A stretch of DNA of 64,000 bases from Corynebacterium uterequi (GTDB lineage: Bacteria; Actinomycetota; Actinomycetes; Mycobacteriales; Mycobacteriaceae), in the NCBI RefSeq assembly GCF_001021065.1, contig NZ_CP011546.1, positions 248,001 to 312,000 on the forward strand, read 5' to 3'. The notes under the pieces were generated by a model, which saw only the letters and a list, made by a program, of their open reading frames with translations, did no database searches and had not been told where the DNA came from. The translations under genes were made by a program, and so were the position numbers. Shown piece by piece: positions 9,397 to 18,545 of the stretch (position 1 is the first letter of the stretch; every line of letters begins with the position of its first letter).

Positions 9397-11151
9397 ATGA
9401 CTGAGGCTTCCTCGACTCCCCAGCTGGGGACGATCGTGTTCGTCGGCGCCGGACCGGGAAACCCCGACCTGCTGACCGTGCGGGCGCGGGACGTGCTCGC
9501 TAACAACGCCCTCGCCGTCGTTGACGCGGAGGTGCCCGGCAGCATCCGCGAAATCGTCGCCGAGCGGCTTCCCGTTCCCCAGGCGAGCATCGACGCGGCC
9601 GAGAAGCTCTACGAGCACCTGTGCGCCACCGCCAAGGAGGCAGGTGCCCGGCGCAAGCCGCCGCGGCCCGAGGAGCCGACGGCCGCGGAGCTGCGCGAGG
9701 TAGCGAACGAGTCGACGGCCGCCGTCGTCGACCAGCTCATCGCCGCCAAGCAGTACGTGGAAGCCAACCTCACCAACGACGACGTCGAGGTGGGCGACGG
9801 ACTCATCATCCGGCTCGTGTCCGGCAACCCCCTGACCCGAGACTCCATCAAGGAGGAGATCACCGCCGTGTCCGCGGCCGGCCTCGAGTTCCAGGTCGTG
9901 CCGGGCATGTCCCTGCCGTCGACGGTGCCCTCCTTCGCCGGCATCGCCCTAGGGTCCACGTACACCGAGGCGGAAATCTCCGGCGACGGCACCGACTGGA
10001 CCCGCCTAGCCGCCGCCCCGCAGCCGCTGGTGTTGCAGGCGAAGGCCGAGGACCTCGCCGCCATCGCCGAGAAACTCCAGGCGGAGGGTATGGAGCCGCG
10101 CACCCCGGCGTCCGTGACCGTCAACGGCACCACCCGGCTGCAGCGCACCTACGACACCACGCTGGCGACCCTGCCGAAGATCAAGGCCGAGCTCGACGGG
10201 CAGCTCGTTGTCACCCTGGGCACGAGCGTCGACGAACGCAGCAAGTACTCGTGGTGGGAGAACCGCCCGCTGTACGGCTGGCGCGTGCTGGTGCCGCGCT
10301 CCAAGGAGCAGGCGGCGCCCATGTCCGCCCGGCTGGCCACCTACGGCGCCATCCCGCAGTCCGTGCCGACCATCTCCGTGGAGGCGCCGCGCAACCCGGC
10401 GCAGATGGACCGCGCCATCAAAGGCATCATCGAGGGCCGCTACCAGTGGATCGTCTTCACCTCGGTCAACGCGGTACGCGCCGTGTGGGAGAAGATCGAC
10501 ACCTTGGGCCTCGACGCCCGCTCCTTCGCCGGGGTGCACCTGGCCGCGGTGGGGACCAAGACGGCCGAGGCGATCCGGGAACGAGGACTGACCCCGGAGC
10601 TCATGCCGCCGCGCAACCGCCAGAACGCCGCCGGGCTCGTGGACGTGTTCCCCAACTACGTCGCGGAGATCGACCCGGTGTCCCGCGTGCTGCTACCACG
10701 GGCGGACATCGCCACCGACGTGCTCGTCGACGGCCTGCATGAGCTGGAGTGGGAGACCGAGGACGTGGTCGCCTACCGGACCGTGCGCGCCTCCCCGCCG
10801 CCGGCCGAGACCCGGGACATGATTAAGTCCGGCGGGTTCGACGCGGTGTGTTTCACCTCCGCGTCGACGGTGAAGAACCTCGTCGGCATCGCGGGCAAAC
10901 CGCACCAGCGCACCATCATCGCGTGCATCGGCCCGATGACGGCGGCCGCCGCGGAGGAGGCCGGCCTGCGGGTCGACGTCGTCCCCGAGATCGCCGACGT
11001 CGAGCACCTCGTCGACGCCCTCGCCGACCACGTGGCCGCCCTGCGTGCCGCGGGCCAACTGCCGCCGGCGCGCAAGAAGCGTCGCGCCCGGCGCAAGCCC
11101 GCCACCGTCGAGGAGGCCCCGGGAGAAGCCAGCCAGGCCGCGGGAGAATAA
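9397..11151 (+). CDS. hemD: Fused uroporphyrinogen-III C-methyltransferase / uroporphyrinogen-III synthase
   Basis: A 584-aa fusion. Residues ~10-245 are a CobA/CysG-like SUMT domain (IVFVGAGPGNPDLLTVRARD; GLIIRLVSGNPLTRDSI; VVPGMSLPSTVPSFAGI). Residues ~270-540 are the HemD domain, which cyclises hydroxymethylbilane with ring-D inversion (WRVLVPRSKEQAAPMSARL, IVFTSVNAV, FTSASTVKNL). In the methylase half the conserved loops have drifted, with an inserted acidic/Lys-rich stretch around residues 75-115, so methyltransferase activity is uncertain; this fusion is standard in actinobacteria. The C-terminus is basic (KKRRARRK). ATG 9397 is preferred over an in-frame TTG at 9373. Confidence 0.9.
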   Translation: MTEASSTPQLGTIVFVGAGPGNPDLLTVRARDVLANNALAVVDAEVPGSIREIVAERLPVPQASIDAAEKLYEHLCATAKEAGARRKPPRPEEPTAAELREVANESTAAVVDQLIAAKQYVEANLTNDDVEVGDGLIIRLVSGNPLTRDSIKEEITAVSAAGLEFQVVPGMSLPSTVPSFAGIALGSTYTEAEISGDGTDWTRLAAAPQPLVLQAKAEDLAAIAEKLQAEGMEPRTPASVTVNGTTRLQRTYDTTLATLPKIKAELDGQLVVTLGTSVDERSKYSWWENRPLYGWRVLVPRSKEQAAPMSARLATYGAIPQSVPTISVEAPRNPAQMDRAIKGIIEGRYQWIVFTSVNAVRAVWEKIDTLGLDARSFAGVHLAAVGTKTAEAIRERGLTPELMPPRNRQNAAGLVDVFPNYVAEIDPVSRVLLPRADIATDVLVDGLHELEWETEDVVAYRTVRASPPPAETRDMIKSGGFDAVCFTSASTVKNLVGIAGKPHQRTIIACIGPMTAAAAEEAGLRVDVVPEIADVEHLVDALADHVAALRAAGQLPPARKKRRARRKPATVEEAPGEASQAAGE

Positions 11152-11232
11152 GCGCCGGTGCGTGCGGGGTCCTAAGATGGGACGGCATATGCCGTTCCTA
11201 GTCTGAGGAAAGTTCGAGGAAAGGACCCCACC

Positions 11233-12267
11233 GTGGCTGACTCCCGTCAGAACCCCCGCACACCGCTCTCGCCGTACCGCCGCCCCCGCCGCCTGCGCAC
11301 CACCCCGGCGCTGCGGGCGCTGACGGCCGAGACGCGCCTGCACCCGTCGGACTTCATCCTGCCGATGTTCTTCGCCGACGGGATCAGCGAGCCCCGGGAG
11401 ATCTCATCGATGCCGGGGGTGTACCAGCACACCCTCGACTCGCTCAAGGCCGCCGTCGCCGAGGCGCGCGAGGCCGGCGTGCTCTGCGTTGACCTCTTCG
11501 GCGTTCCCCTCGCAGAAGACAAGGACGCCACCGGTTCCGTCGGCTGGGCCGAGGACGGCGTCCTCAACCGCGCTGTAGCCGCCCTGCGCGAGGAGTTCGG
11601 CGACGACGTCATCGTCATGGCCGATACCTGCCTGGACGAGTTCACCGACCACGGCCACTGCGGCGTTGTCGCCGAGGATCGCTTCGGGCGCCTCATGGTG
11701 GATAACGACGCGACCCTGGAGCTGTATCAGAAGATGGCCGTGTCCCAGGCCGCGGCCGGTGCCCACGTCGTCAGCCCCTCGGGCATGATGGACGGCCAGG
11801 TCCGCGCCATCCGGGAGGCGCTCGACGACGCCGGGTATGCTGACGTCGCCATCATGGCGTACTCGGCGAAGTACGCTTCGGCCTTCTTCGGGCCCTTCCG
11901 CGAGGCCGTCGGCTCCAGCCTGAAGGGGGATCGCCGCACGTACCAGCAGGACCCGGCGAACCTCAAGGAGTCGCTGCTGGAAACCCAGCTCGACATCGAC
12001 GAGGGGGCGGACTTCGTCATGGTCAAGCCGGCCCTGCCGTACCTCGACGTGCTGGCCGCCGTGGCCGAGATGTCCCCGGTGCCCGTGGCTGCCTACCAAG
12101 TCTCGGGCGAGTACGCCATGATCGAGGCCGCCTCCCGCAACGGGTGGGTGGACCGGGACCGGGTGATGATGGAGTCCCTGACCTCCATCAAGCGCGCCGG
12201 CGCGGAGCAGATCCTTAGCTACTACGCCGTCTCAGCGGCACGGCTGCTGAACTCCGGGGAGTACTAG
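11233..12267 (+). CDS. hemB: Delta-aminolevulinic acid dehydratase (porphobilinogen synthase)
   Basis: Condenses two 5-aminolevulinates to porphobilinogen. The 344-aa protein shows the expected landmarks: [14 protein letters not shown] at the N-terminus, [11 protein letters not shown], a metal-site region [14 protein letters not shown], and the Schiff-base lysines in [11 protein letters not shown] and [12 protein letters not shown]. The start is GTG 11233 behind AAAGGACCCC. The next gene begins on the base after its stop, so a downstream operon is certain on spacing. Confidence 0.96.
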   Translation: MADSRQNPRTPLSPYRRPRRLRTTPALRALTAETRLHPSDFILPMFFADGISEPREISSMPGVYQHTLDSLKAAVAEAREAGVLCVDLFGVPLAEDKDATGSVGWAEDGVLNRAVAALREEFGDDVIVMADTCLDEFTDHGHCGVVAEDRFGRLMVDNDATLELYQKMAVSQAAAGAHVVSPSGMMDGQVRAIREALDDAGYADVAIMAYSAKYASAFFGPFREAVGSSLKGDRRTYQQDPANLKESLLETQLDIDEGADFVMVKPALPYLDVLAAVAEMSPVPVAAYQVSGEYAMIEAASRNGWVDRDRVMMESLTSIKRAGAEQILSYYAVSAARLLNSGEY

Positions 12268-12861
12268 GTGAGCAGCCCGCACGCCCCAGCGCCCGCGCCG
12301 CCGCACGCCTCGGTCGCCGAGCCCGCGCGCCGGCGCCCGGACCACGCCCCGCGCCCTGAGGCCGCAACACTCATGCTGAGGCTGTGGGCGGCTGCGGTGG
12401 GTGCCGAACTCATCCACCAGATCATCAGCATCATCAGCGGGTTCCTCGACCCCTCTGAGCTCCTGGCGGCGTCGAAGGAGTCCCTCTCCGATAACCCCCA
12501 GTTCGCTGACATGCCGGACGCGATGCTGCGGCTAAGCGTGTACGTCTCCATCGGGCTGCTGGGGTTGCTCAACCTGGCGATCGTCGGCGGGCTCGGCGCC
12601 GCGGTCGTGCTCATCAGCCGGCGGGGACGCACCGCGCCGGGGGCGCAGCGTCTACTCATCGTCTTCTCCATCTTCTGGGCGGTGCGCGGCTTGGTGATTC
12701 TCACCGCGCAGGCCACCTACCCGGGGTTGCCGGACTGGCTGGTGTTGCTAGATGGCTCGCTGCAGATCATCATCGCCGTGGCCGGGGTACTGGGTATCAT
12801 CTTCGCCCGGAAGCCGGAGACAGTGTCCTACTTCGACGTGGACCGAGGCGATGAGCGATGA
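12268..12861 (+). CDS. Four-helix membrane protein downstream of hemB
   Basis: A 197-aa integral membrane protein starting with GTG directly after the hemB TAG, with no intergenic base. After a Pro/Ala-rich cytoplasmic stretch (residues 1-30), four hydrophobic helices can be drawn (about 33-55, 88-112, 125-145 and 155-178). There are no cofactor or catalytic motifs. Comparable proteins sit in the same place in other corynebacterial heme clusters. A role in heme precursor handling is only inferred from the very tight coupling. Confidence 0.8.
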   Translation: MSSPHAPAPAPPHASVAEPARRRPDHAPRPEAATLMLRLWAAAVGAELIHQIISIISGFLDPSELLAASKESLSDNPQFADMPDAMLRLSVYVSIGLLGLLNLAIVGGLGAAVVLISRRGRTAPGAQRLLIVFSIFWAVRGLVILTAQATYPGLPDWLVLLDGSLQIIIAVAGVLGIIFARKPETVSYFDVDRGDER

Positions 12862-13361
12862 GCATGTTCCCGACGCCGGTCACTGGCGGCGATGACCCTA
12901 ACCGACGCTGGCGCGACACCACCCCCGACGGGGTGCGCCCGCAGTCGCTCGTGGCCGGCTACGTCCTGGCGCTGGCAGGCGCGGTGCTCATGGTCGTGTC
13001 GTCGTTGGTGATGTTCTCGGTCGGTTTCGTCGGCGGTGACGCACCGCTGGAGGTCATTGACAGCTTTGAGCGTAACCAGCGCATCGTTGCCGTCGGCAAC
13101 CTGGTGCTGGCCGCCGTCGTCGTGTGGTCGGCGTCGGCCACCACCCGGGGGCGCAAGGCCGCGCGCCGGGTGTTGGGCGCCGCTATCTTTTCCGGCGTGT
13201 TCCTCAACTTGCTGGGATTCATCGTCACCGTGTCGGGCCTGGCAGCCATCGTCATCGTGGCGCTGCTGGCCTTCGCCGCGGTGGCCGTCACCCGACCGTC
13301 GGCTAATAAGTACATCCGCTACTGCGAGGACCAGCGCCTGCGCCGGTCCATGACGAACTAG
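12858..13361 (+). CDS. Second small membrane protein of the heme cluster
   Basis: A 167-aa protein whose ATG overlaps the preceding stop (ATGA). A short hydrophilic N-terminus (GGDDPNRRWRDTTPDGVRPQ) is followed by four hydrophobic helices near residues 33-58, 75-93, 103-125 and 128-148. Function unknown. Translational coupling on both sides (4-bp overlap upstream, 8-bp gap downstream) suggests it is made with its neighbour and the P-type ATPase-like protein, possibly as one complex; that is inference. Confidence 0.8.
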   Translation: MSMFPTPVTGGDDPNRRWRDTTPDGVRPQSLVAGYVLALAGAVLMVVSSLVMFSVGFVGGDAPLEVIDSFERNQRIVAVGNLVLAAVVVWSASATTRGRKAARRVLGAAIFSGVFLNLLGFIVTVSGLAAIVIVALLAFAAVAVTRPSANKYIRYCEDQRLRRSMTN

Positions 13362-13369
13362 GCGTCGCT

Positions 13370-15991
13370 ATGAACACTCCCGCTGCCGGGGCCTCGTCCC
13401 CGTCCTCCGTCGACGAGACCATCGCCGCCGCCCGCCAGGCCGCCCGCGACGCCGGGCTGGACGTGTCCGACACCCGCAGCCTGCGGTCGGTGTCCAACCG
13501 GAACATCTCCTACGCTTTTGACCTGGTGGGGCTTAATTCCGCGCCGGACGTCGCCGACGTGGAGGACGCCCTGGAGGCGCTGCCCGGGGTGCGGGCCCGC
13601 ATTATCTTCCCGGAGAAGCGGGCGTACATCACCGCGCCGGAGGACGTCGGGCCGTCGAAGCTCACCGGGGTGATGGACCGCTTCGGAATCGCGGCGACGC
13701 TCACGGATTCCTCGCTGCGCCGGCGTATCTCCGGTGGCTCGGCACTCGACGCTGAGGACGACGCCGAACGCCTGCGGCGGGTGCCGTGGCAATTGCGCCG
13801 GCACCTCGTGGAGGAGGCCCGCGCCGCGGAGGAGGCCCGCCGGGCCGGGTTCCTGCGCGAGTACGACGCCCGCCGCCGCGACACCGTCGAGGGCGCGGAC
13901 GGCGACGTGCTCTACACGTCGCGGCGCCTGCTGGCCCCGTGGCGCCTTATCCTCGCGATCATCCTCACGGTGCCGGTGATCCTCGTCTCCTACACCACCC
14001 ACCTGCAGTTCCCCGGCTGGCAGTGGATGGCGCTGGCATGCTCGACGCCGGTGGTGTCCGTGTGCGCGTGGCCGTTTCACCGGGCGTTGGCCGGCGGGGT
14101 GCGCCGCGGTATTACCGCGCTCGACGGCGCGAGCGCCCTGGCCATCATCGTGGCGTACCTGTGGTCCGCGGCGATGATGTTTTTCACCCCGGCAGGTGAG
14201 ATCGGCTGGCAGTCCACCCCGACGTGGTTCGCCTTCAACCACTCCACGATCGACGACGGCGAGCTGTTCCTCGACGTCGCCTGCGTCATGACCGTCGTGC
14301 TGCTGGGCGGGCGCCTGCTGACGATGCGGACCCGCACGAGCCTCATCGACGAAATGATCGCCGACCACCCCAAACCCCAGGACGTGGTGACCATCGCCCG
14401 GCCCAAGCGCGCCGGGGGAGCCCACGGGCAGTCCACGCGGGTGCCGCTGCAGGAGGTCAACGTCGGCGACGACGTGGTGGTGACCACCGGGCAGGTCATC
14501 CCGGTGGATGGGGCGATCATCGGCGGGTCGTGCGCCATCGACCCGGGCCTGGTGGATTCCGGGGTGAAGTCTGGCACCACCGTCAAGGTGGGCGACTACG
14601 TCTACGCCGGCGAGCGCAACACCGGTGGGCGGATCAAGGTCCGTGTGGATAAGACGGGGCACCAGACCCGCATGGCGGCCATCCACCGCTGGGTGGAAGA
14701 GGCGAATTACCGCCAGAACACCGCGAGTATGCTCTCTACCCGCTCGGCGTCCTACCTCCTGCCCATCGCGCTGGCGGTGGCCGTCGTGGACTTCCTGTTG
14801 TGGTACTTGGTGAGCAACAACCTCAACGCCTCGGTGGCTACCGCGCTGGCGGTCCTCGCCGCCATTGCTCCCGTGGCCCTGGCGATCTCGCCGTCGCTGG
14901 CGATTCGCCACGGCATCGAGTCCGCGGCCCGCAAGGGCATCATGCTGCGCGACGGGCAGATCGTGCGCTCCTTAAGCAACGTGGACACGGTCATCATCAA
15001 CCGCCTGGGCACGCTGACCACCAGCGAGATCACGGTGGAAAACGTCGTCGCCGAGCGCGGGGAGAACCCCGAGCTCATCCTCCGGGTGGCGGCGGCGCTG
15101 GCGATGGAGTCCGACCACCCGGCGTCGGCCGCCATCGTCAAGGCCGCGCGGGCGTCCCGGGACCGGGAGCTGAGCACCGCAGAGTCGGACATCCCGCACT
15201 GGATCAACGCCTCCCGGCTGGCCATCACCGAGGACGGCACCTTCACCGGGATGATCGAGCTGCCCGTCGTTGACGGCGACGGTGACGTCGTCACCCGCCA
15301 GGTGGACGCGAAACTGTGGCGCCCGCGTACGATGAGCGACCTCACCGGCCGGCTGGGGGTGGCCGTCGCCTCCGGCGGCACCCCGATGGTGGTCGGCTGG
15401 CTGGGCAAGGACCGCGGCGTCATCCTGCTGCACGACACGGTGCGCGAGGACGCCGAGGAGGGCATCGCCAAGGTCGAGAGTCAGGGCGTGGAGACCATCA
15501 TGATCTCCCGGGACGCCTACCCGGTGTCGCGGTCATTCGCGGACCGCATCGGCATCGACCAGGTCCTCGCCGGCATCGCGCCGGGCGCGAAGCTCAAGGC
15601 GGTGCGCATGGCCAACGCGCACGGCGCCTCCGTGGCGATGGTGGGCGACATTTCCGTGCTGCCCACCATGAAGGCGGCGGACGTCGGCATCCTGCTCGGC
15701 CCCACCGAGGCGCTCGACCTGGTCAACCGCCGCCACGCCAGCGGTGTGGGCGTCATCATGCTGCCGGAGAGCGTCACCGCGCTGGCGGACCTGCTCGCGC
15801 ACGTACGACGCATCTGCCGCATCGTCGACGGCAACATCATCATCAGCTGGGTGTACAACGGCCTCGCCGTGGCGGCCGCGATCTCCGGGCTGCTTAACCC
15901 GATGGTGGCGACGCTGCTCATGGTGGGGTCCTCGTGGCTCATCGAGCACCGCTCCAACCTGTTGCGCACCTTCGCCGGGTACCGCGGCTAG
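13370..15991 (+). CDS. Degenerate heavy-metal-type P-type ATPase (probable pseudoenzyme)
   Basis: At 873 aa, the length, membrane topology and A/P/N domain order of a P1B-ATPase are intact, and the frame is unbroken. The active-site motifs are not. An N-terminal HMA-like fold lacks CxxC (GLNSAPD at 54-60). The TGES loop is replaced by VDSGVKSG (395-402). The ion-binding CPC reads APVALAISPS (500-509). The phosphorylation motif DKTGT is NRLGT, with Asn544 in place of Asp. The TGDN loop reads ISRDA, and GDGxND is GDISVL (759-764). Only the N-domain HP pair (SDHPASAAIV) survives. It cannot work as a pump by the known mechanism. It is co-transcribed with hemB and precedes hemE. Confidence 0.9.
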   Translation: MNTPAAGASSPSSVDETIAAARQAARDAGLDVSDTRSLRSVSNRNISYAFDLVGLNSAPDVADVEDALEALPGVRARIIFPEKRAYITAPEDVGPSKLTGVMDRFGIAATLTDSSLRRRISGGSALDAEDDAERLRRVPWQLRRHLVEEARAAEEARRAGFLREYDARRRDTVEGADGDVLYTSRRLLAPWRLILAIILTVPVILVSYTTHLQFPGWQWMALACSTPVVSVCAWPFHRALAGGVRRGITALDGASALAIIVAYLWSAAMMFFTPAGEIGWQSTPTWFAFNHSTIDDGELFLDVACVMTVVLLGGRLLTMRTRTSLIDEMIADHPKPQDVVTIARPKRAGGAHGQSTRVPLQEVNVGDDVVVTTGQVIPVDGAIIGGSCAIDPGLVDSGVKSGTTVKVGDYVYAGERNTGGRIKVRVDKTGHQTRMAAIHRWVEEANYRQNTASMLSTRSASYLLPIALAVAVVDFLLWYLVSNNLNASVATALAVLAAIAPVALAISPSLAIRHGIESAARKGIMLRDGQIVRSLSNVDTVIINRLGTLTTSEITVENVVAERGENPELILRVAAALAMESDHPASAAIVKAARASRDRELSTAESDIPHWINASRLAITEDGTFTGMIELPVVDGDGDVVTRQVDAKLWRPRTMSDLTGRLGVAVASGGTPMVVGWLGKDRGVILLHDTVREDAEEGIAKVESQGVETIMISRDAYPVSRSFADRIGIDQVLAGIAPGAKLKAVRMANAHGASVAMVGDISVLPTMKAADVGILLGPTEALDLVNRRHASGVGVIMLPESVTALADLLAHVRRICRIVDGNIIISWVYNGLAVAAAISGLLNPMVATLLMVGSSWLIEHRSNLLRTFAGYRG

Positions 15992-16011
15992 GCGCCCCGC
16001 ACGGCGTCGGC

Positions 16012-16017
16012 CATAAT
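16012..16017 (+). promoter_or_regulatory. -10 box of hemE
   Basis: CATAAT lies 6 nt before ATG 16024. It suggests an internal leaderless promoter for hemE-hemY in addition to read-through from hemB. Confidence 0.4.
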
Positions 16018-16023
16018 GAGCAC

Positions 16024-17082
16024 ATGACTCGACGCCTGCTCACCGACGCCCCGCTGATCGACGCCGCCGCCGGCCGGACCCCGTCGCGCACGCCCGTGTG
16101 GTTCATGCGCCAGGCCGGTCGCTCCCTGCCGGAGTACCGCCGCGTCCGCGAAGGCGTGTCCATGCTGGACTCGTGCTTCATGCCGGAGCTGCTGGCCGAG
16201 ATCACGCTCCAGCCGGTGCGCCGGCACGACGTCGACGCCGCCATCCTCTTCTCCGACATCGTGGTGCCGCTGCGCGCCGCCGGGGTGGCCGTAGAGATCG
16301 TCCCCGGCCGCGGCCCGGTGATGGATGCCCCGATCCGCAGCCGCGCGGACGTCGACGCCCTACCCATCCTCGACCACGAGGTGGCAGAGGTGGCCGAGGG
16401 CATCGCCGGCATCCTTGGCGAGCTCACCGACACCCAGGCGCTCATCGGCTTCGTGGGCGCGCCGTTCACGCTGGCCAGCTACCTCGTTGAGGGCGGGCCG
16501 AGCAAGAACCACGAGCGCACCAAAGCCATGATGCACGCCGAGCCGGACACGTGGCACGCCCTCATGCGCCGCCTGGTGCCCACCATCACCGCCTTCCTGC
16601 GTACCCAGGTCACGGCGGGCATCGACGCCATGCAGCTGTTCGACTCCTGGGCCGGCTACCTCACCGAGGCGGACTACCGCGAGCACGTCCTGCCGTACTC
16701 CACCGAGATCCTCGCCTCCGTTGCCGGGGAGATCCCCCGCATCCACTTCGGGGTGTCCACCGGGGAGTTGCTCGGCGCCATGAGCGAGGCCGGGCCTGAG
16801 GTGATGGGCGTGGACTGGCGGGTGCCGCTCGACGTCGCCGCCCGCCGGATCACTGAAGCCACCGGCCCCCGCGTCCTCCAGGGCAACCTAGACCCGGCGT
16901 TGCTCTTCGCCGGCGAGGCCGTGGTGCGCCGCGAGGTCGCCCGCATCAAGGCCGAGGCCGCCCGCGCCATCGCCGCCGGCGACGCCCGCGGCCACATCTT
17001 CAACCTCGGCCACGGGGTGCTGCCCACCACCGACGCCGAGGCCATCACCGAAGCCGTCGCCATCATCCACGAGGAGAACTAA
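16024..17082 (+). CDS. hemE: Uroporphyrinogen decarboxylase
   Basis: Converts uroporphyrinogen III to coproporphyrinogen III. The 352-aa protein has the family hallmarks PVWFMRQAGRSLPEYR at the N-terminus, DAAILFSDIVVPL with the catalytic Asp, GFVGAPFTLASYLVEGG, and HFGVSTGELLGAMSEAG with GVDWRVPLD. ATG 16024 gives the usual start MTRRLLTDAPLIDAA. Its TAA overlaps the ATG of hemY (TAATG), so the two are translationally coupled. Confidence 0.96.
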   Translation: MTRRLLTDAPLIDAAAGRTPSRTPVWFMRQAGRSLPEYRRVREGVSMLDSCFMPELLAEITLQPVRRHDVDAAILFSDIVVPLRAAGVAVEIVPGRGPVMDAPIRSRADVDALPILDHEVAEVAEGIAGILGELTDTQALIGFVGAPFTLASYLVEGGPSKNHERTKAMMHAEPDTWHALMRRLVPTITAFLRTQVTAGIDAMQLFDSWAGYLTEADYREHVLPYSTEILASVAGEIPRIHFGVSTGELLGAMSEAGPEVMGVDWRVPLDVAARRITEATGPRVLQGNLDPALLFAGEAVVRREVARIKAEAARAIAAGDARGHIFNLGHGVLPTTDAEAITEAVAIIHEEN

Positions 17083-18545
17083 TGCGCATCGCCATCATCG
17101 GAGCCGGCCTGGCCGGGCTCACCACGGCCGTCGAGCTGCGCCGACGGGCGGCCGACGCCCACATCGACGTCTTCGAGGCCACCGACCGCCTCGGCGGGAA
17201 GCTGTTCACCGCCGCCTTCGCTTCCGGGCCGACGGACGTCGGCGCCGAGGCGTTCATCGCCCGCCGCGCCGACGCCCGCGAGTTCTTCGACTCCCTCGGC
17301 CTGGGTGACTCCGTGGTGTCCCCCTCGGGGCTGCGCTCGCTCATCTACAGCGGCGGGGAGACGAAGCCGCTTCCCGCCGGCGGCATGATGGGCATCCCCA
17401 GCACGTCCGCCCCGGTGGCGCACCTGGTGAGCGCTGAGACGTGTGCCCGGATTGACGCGGAAGGCTCGTCTGCGGGCATTGAGTGGCAGGTGGGCCAGGA
17501 CGTGGCCGTCGGCGAGCTGGTTGCGCAGCGTTACGGCGCTGAGGTGGTGGATCGCTGCGTCTCCGCGCTGCTCGGCGGGGTGTACTCCTGCACCGCCTAC
17601 GACCTGGGCCTGCGCGCGACCGTGCCGGCGCTCGCCGAATCCCTCGACGCGCTGGCCGAGGCCGGCGAACCAGTCACCCTGTCCGCGGCGGTGGCCCGGC
17701 TGGAGGCCGCGCGTGCGGAGCAGATGAAGGCGGCGGCCGCGGCGCGCGCTGCGGCGGAGGCCACGTCGGGGGCGGCGGAAGCGGCGGAAGCGCCGGCGAA
17801 GCCCGCGCCCATCTTTGGTGCCTTCCGTGGTGGCTACGCCGAGCTCTACGAGGCGCTGGCCGAGCACTCCGGCGCCGACATCTACGTCGATAGCTTCATT
17901 TCCGGCATCACCGGCCAGGCCGGGAAGTGGCAGGTCACCGGCGGTGGGGAGGCTGCGCAGCAGCCCTACGACCTGCTCGTGCTGGCCACCCCGGCACCGA
18001 CCACCGCCATGCTGCTCAAGCAGGCGGCGCCCGCGGTGGCGGCCGCCTTGGCGCCGGTGAAGCTGGCGGACTCCGTGGTCGTCGCCATGAAGTTCGACTC
18101 CGACGCCGGCCTGCCCGACAACTCCGGCGTGCTCATCGCCACCGACGAACCCGGCGTGTACACCAAGGCGTTCACGTTCTCCTCGAAGAAGTGGCCGCAC
18201 CTAGGCCAGCGCGGCGGGGCGCTCGTGCGCGCCAGCTTCGGGCGCTTCGGCGACACCACGGCGCTGCGCACCGACGAGGACACCCTCGTCGACTGGGCGC
18301 TCGACGATCTTAAGACCATCACCGGGTTCGATGGCCGGGCCGCCGGCCTGTCCGAGATCTACACCCAGCGCTGGTTCGGCGGACTGCCGCGCTACGGCGC
18401 CGACCACCTCGCCACGGTGGCGACGGTGCGACGCGAACTTGGCGCCGTCCCCGGCCTGGAACTGACCGGCGCGTGGGCCGGCGGGGTGGGCGTGCCGGCC
18501 GTCATCGCCGACGCGCGGGCGTGCGCCGCCCGGCTGCTGGGCTAG
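17082..18545 (+). CDS. hemY: Protoporphyrinogen / coproporphyrinogen III oxidase (HemY type)
   Basis: An FAD-dependent oxidase of 487 aa. The FAD-binding dinucleotide motif is IAIIGAGLAGLTTAVEL, with DRLGGKLFT shortly after and GVGVPAVIADARACAARLL at the C-terminus. In Gram-positive bacteria this family (CgoX) oxidises coproporphyrinogen III to coproporphyrin III in the coproporphyrin-dependent route; no hemQ or hemH lies in the window. An Ala/Glu-rich insertion (nt ~17699-17810) interrupts the substrate-domain side of the fold. The stop codon shares CTAG with the convergent gene. Confidence 0.92.
   Translation: MRIAIIGAGLAGLTTAVELRRRAADAHIDVFEATDRLGGKLFTAAFASGPTDVGAEAFIARRADAREFFDSLGLGDSVVSPSGLRSLIYSGGETKPLPAGGMMGIPSTSAPVAHLVSAETCARIDAEGSSAGIEWQVGQDVAVGELVAQRYGAEVVDRCVSALLGGVYSCTAYDLGLRATVPALAESLDALAEAGEPVTLSAAVARLEAARAEQMKAAAAARAAAEATSGAAEAAEAPAKPAPIFGAFRGGYAELYEALAEHSGADIYVDSFISGITGQAGKWQVTGGGEAAQQPYDLLVLATPAPTTAMLLKQAAPAVAAALAPVKLADSVVVAMKFDSDAGLPDNSGVLIATDEPGVYTKAFTFSSKKWPHLGQRGGALVRASFGRFGDTTALRTDEDTLVDWALDDLKTITGFDGRAAGLSEIYTQRWFGGLPRYGADHLATVATVRRELGAVPGLELTGAWAGGVGVPAVIADARACAARLLG

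Noticed and set aside
14640..14665. DKTGH in the P-type ATPase-like protein as a phosphorylation motif
   Set aside because: It lies in the actuator-to-M4 linker, where normal pumps read VTKVG-like sequence, far upstream of the true P-domain site, which here is NRLGT.
13358..14911. 517-codon minus-strand open frame opposite the ATPase-like gene
   Set aside because: Antisense shadow; no start context and no recognisable domain.
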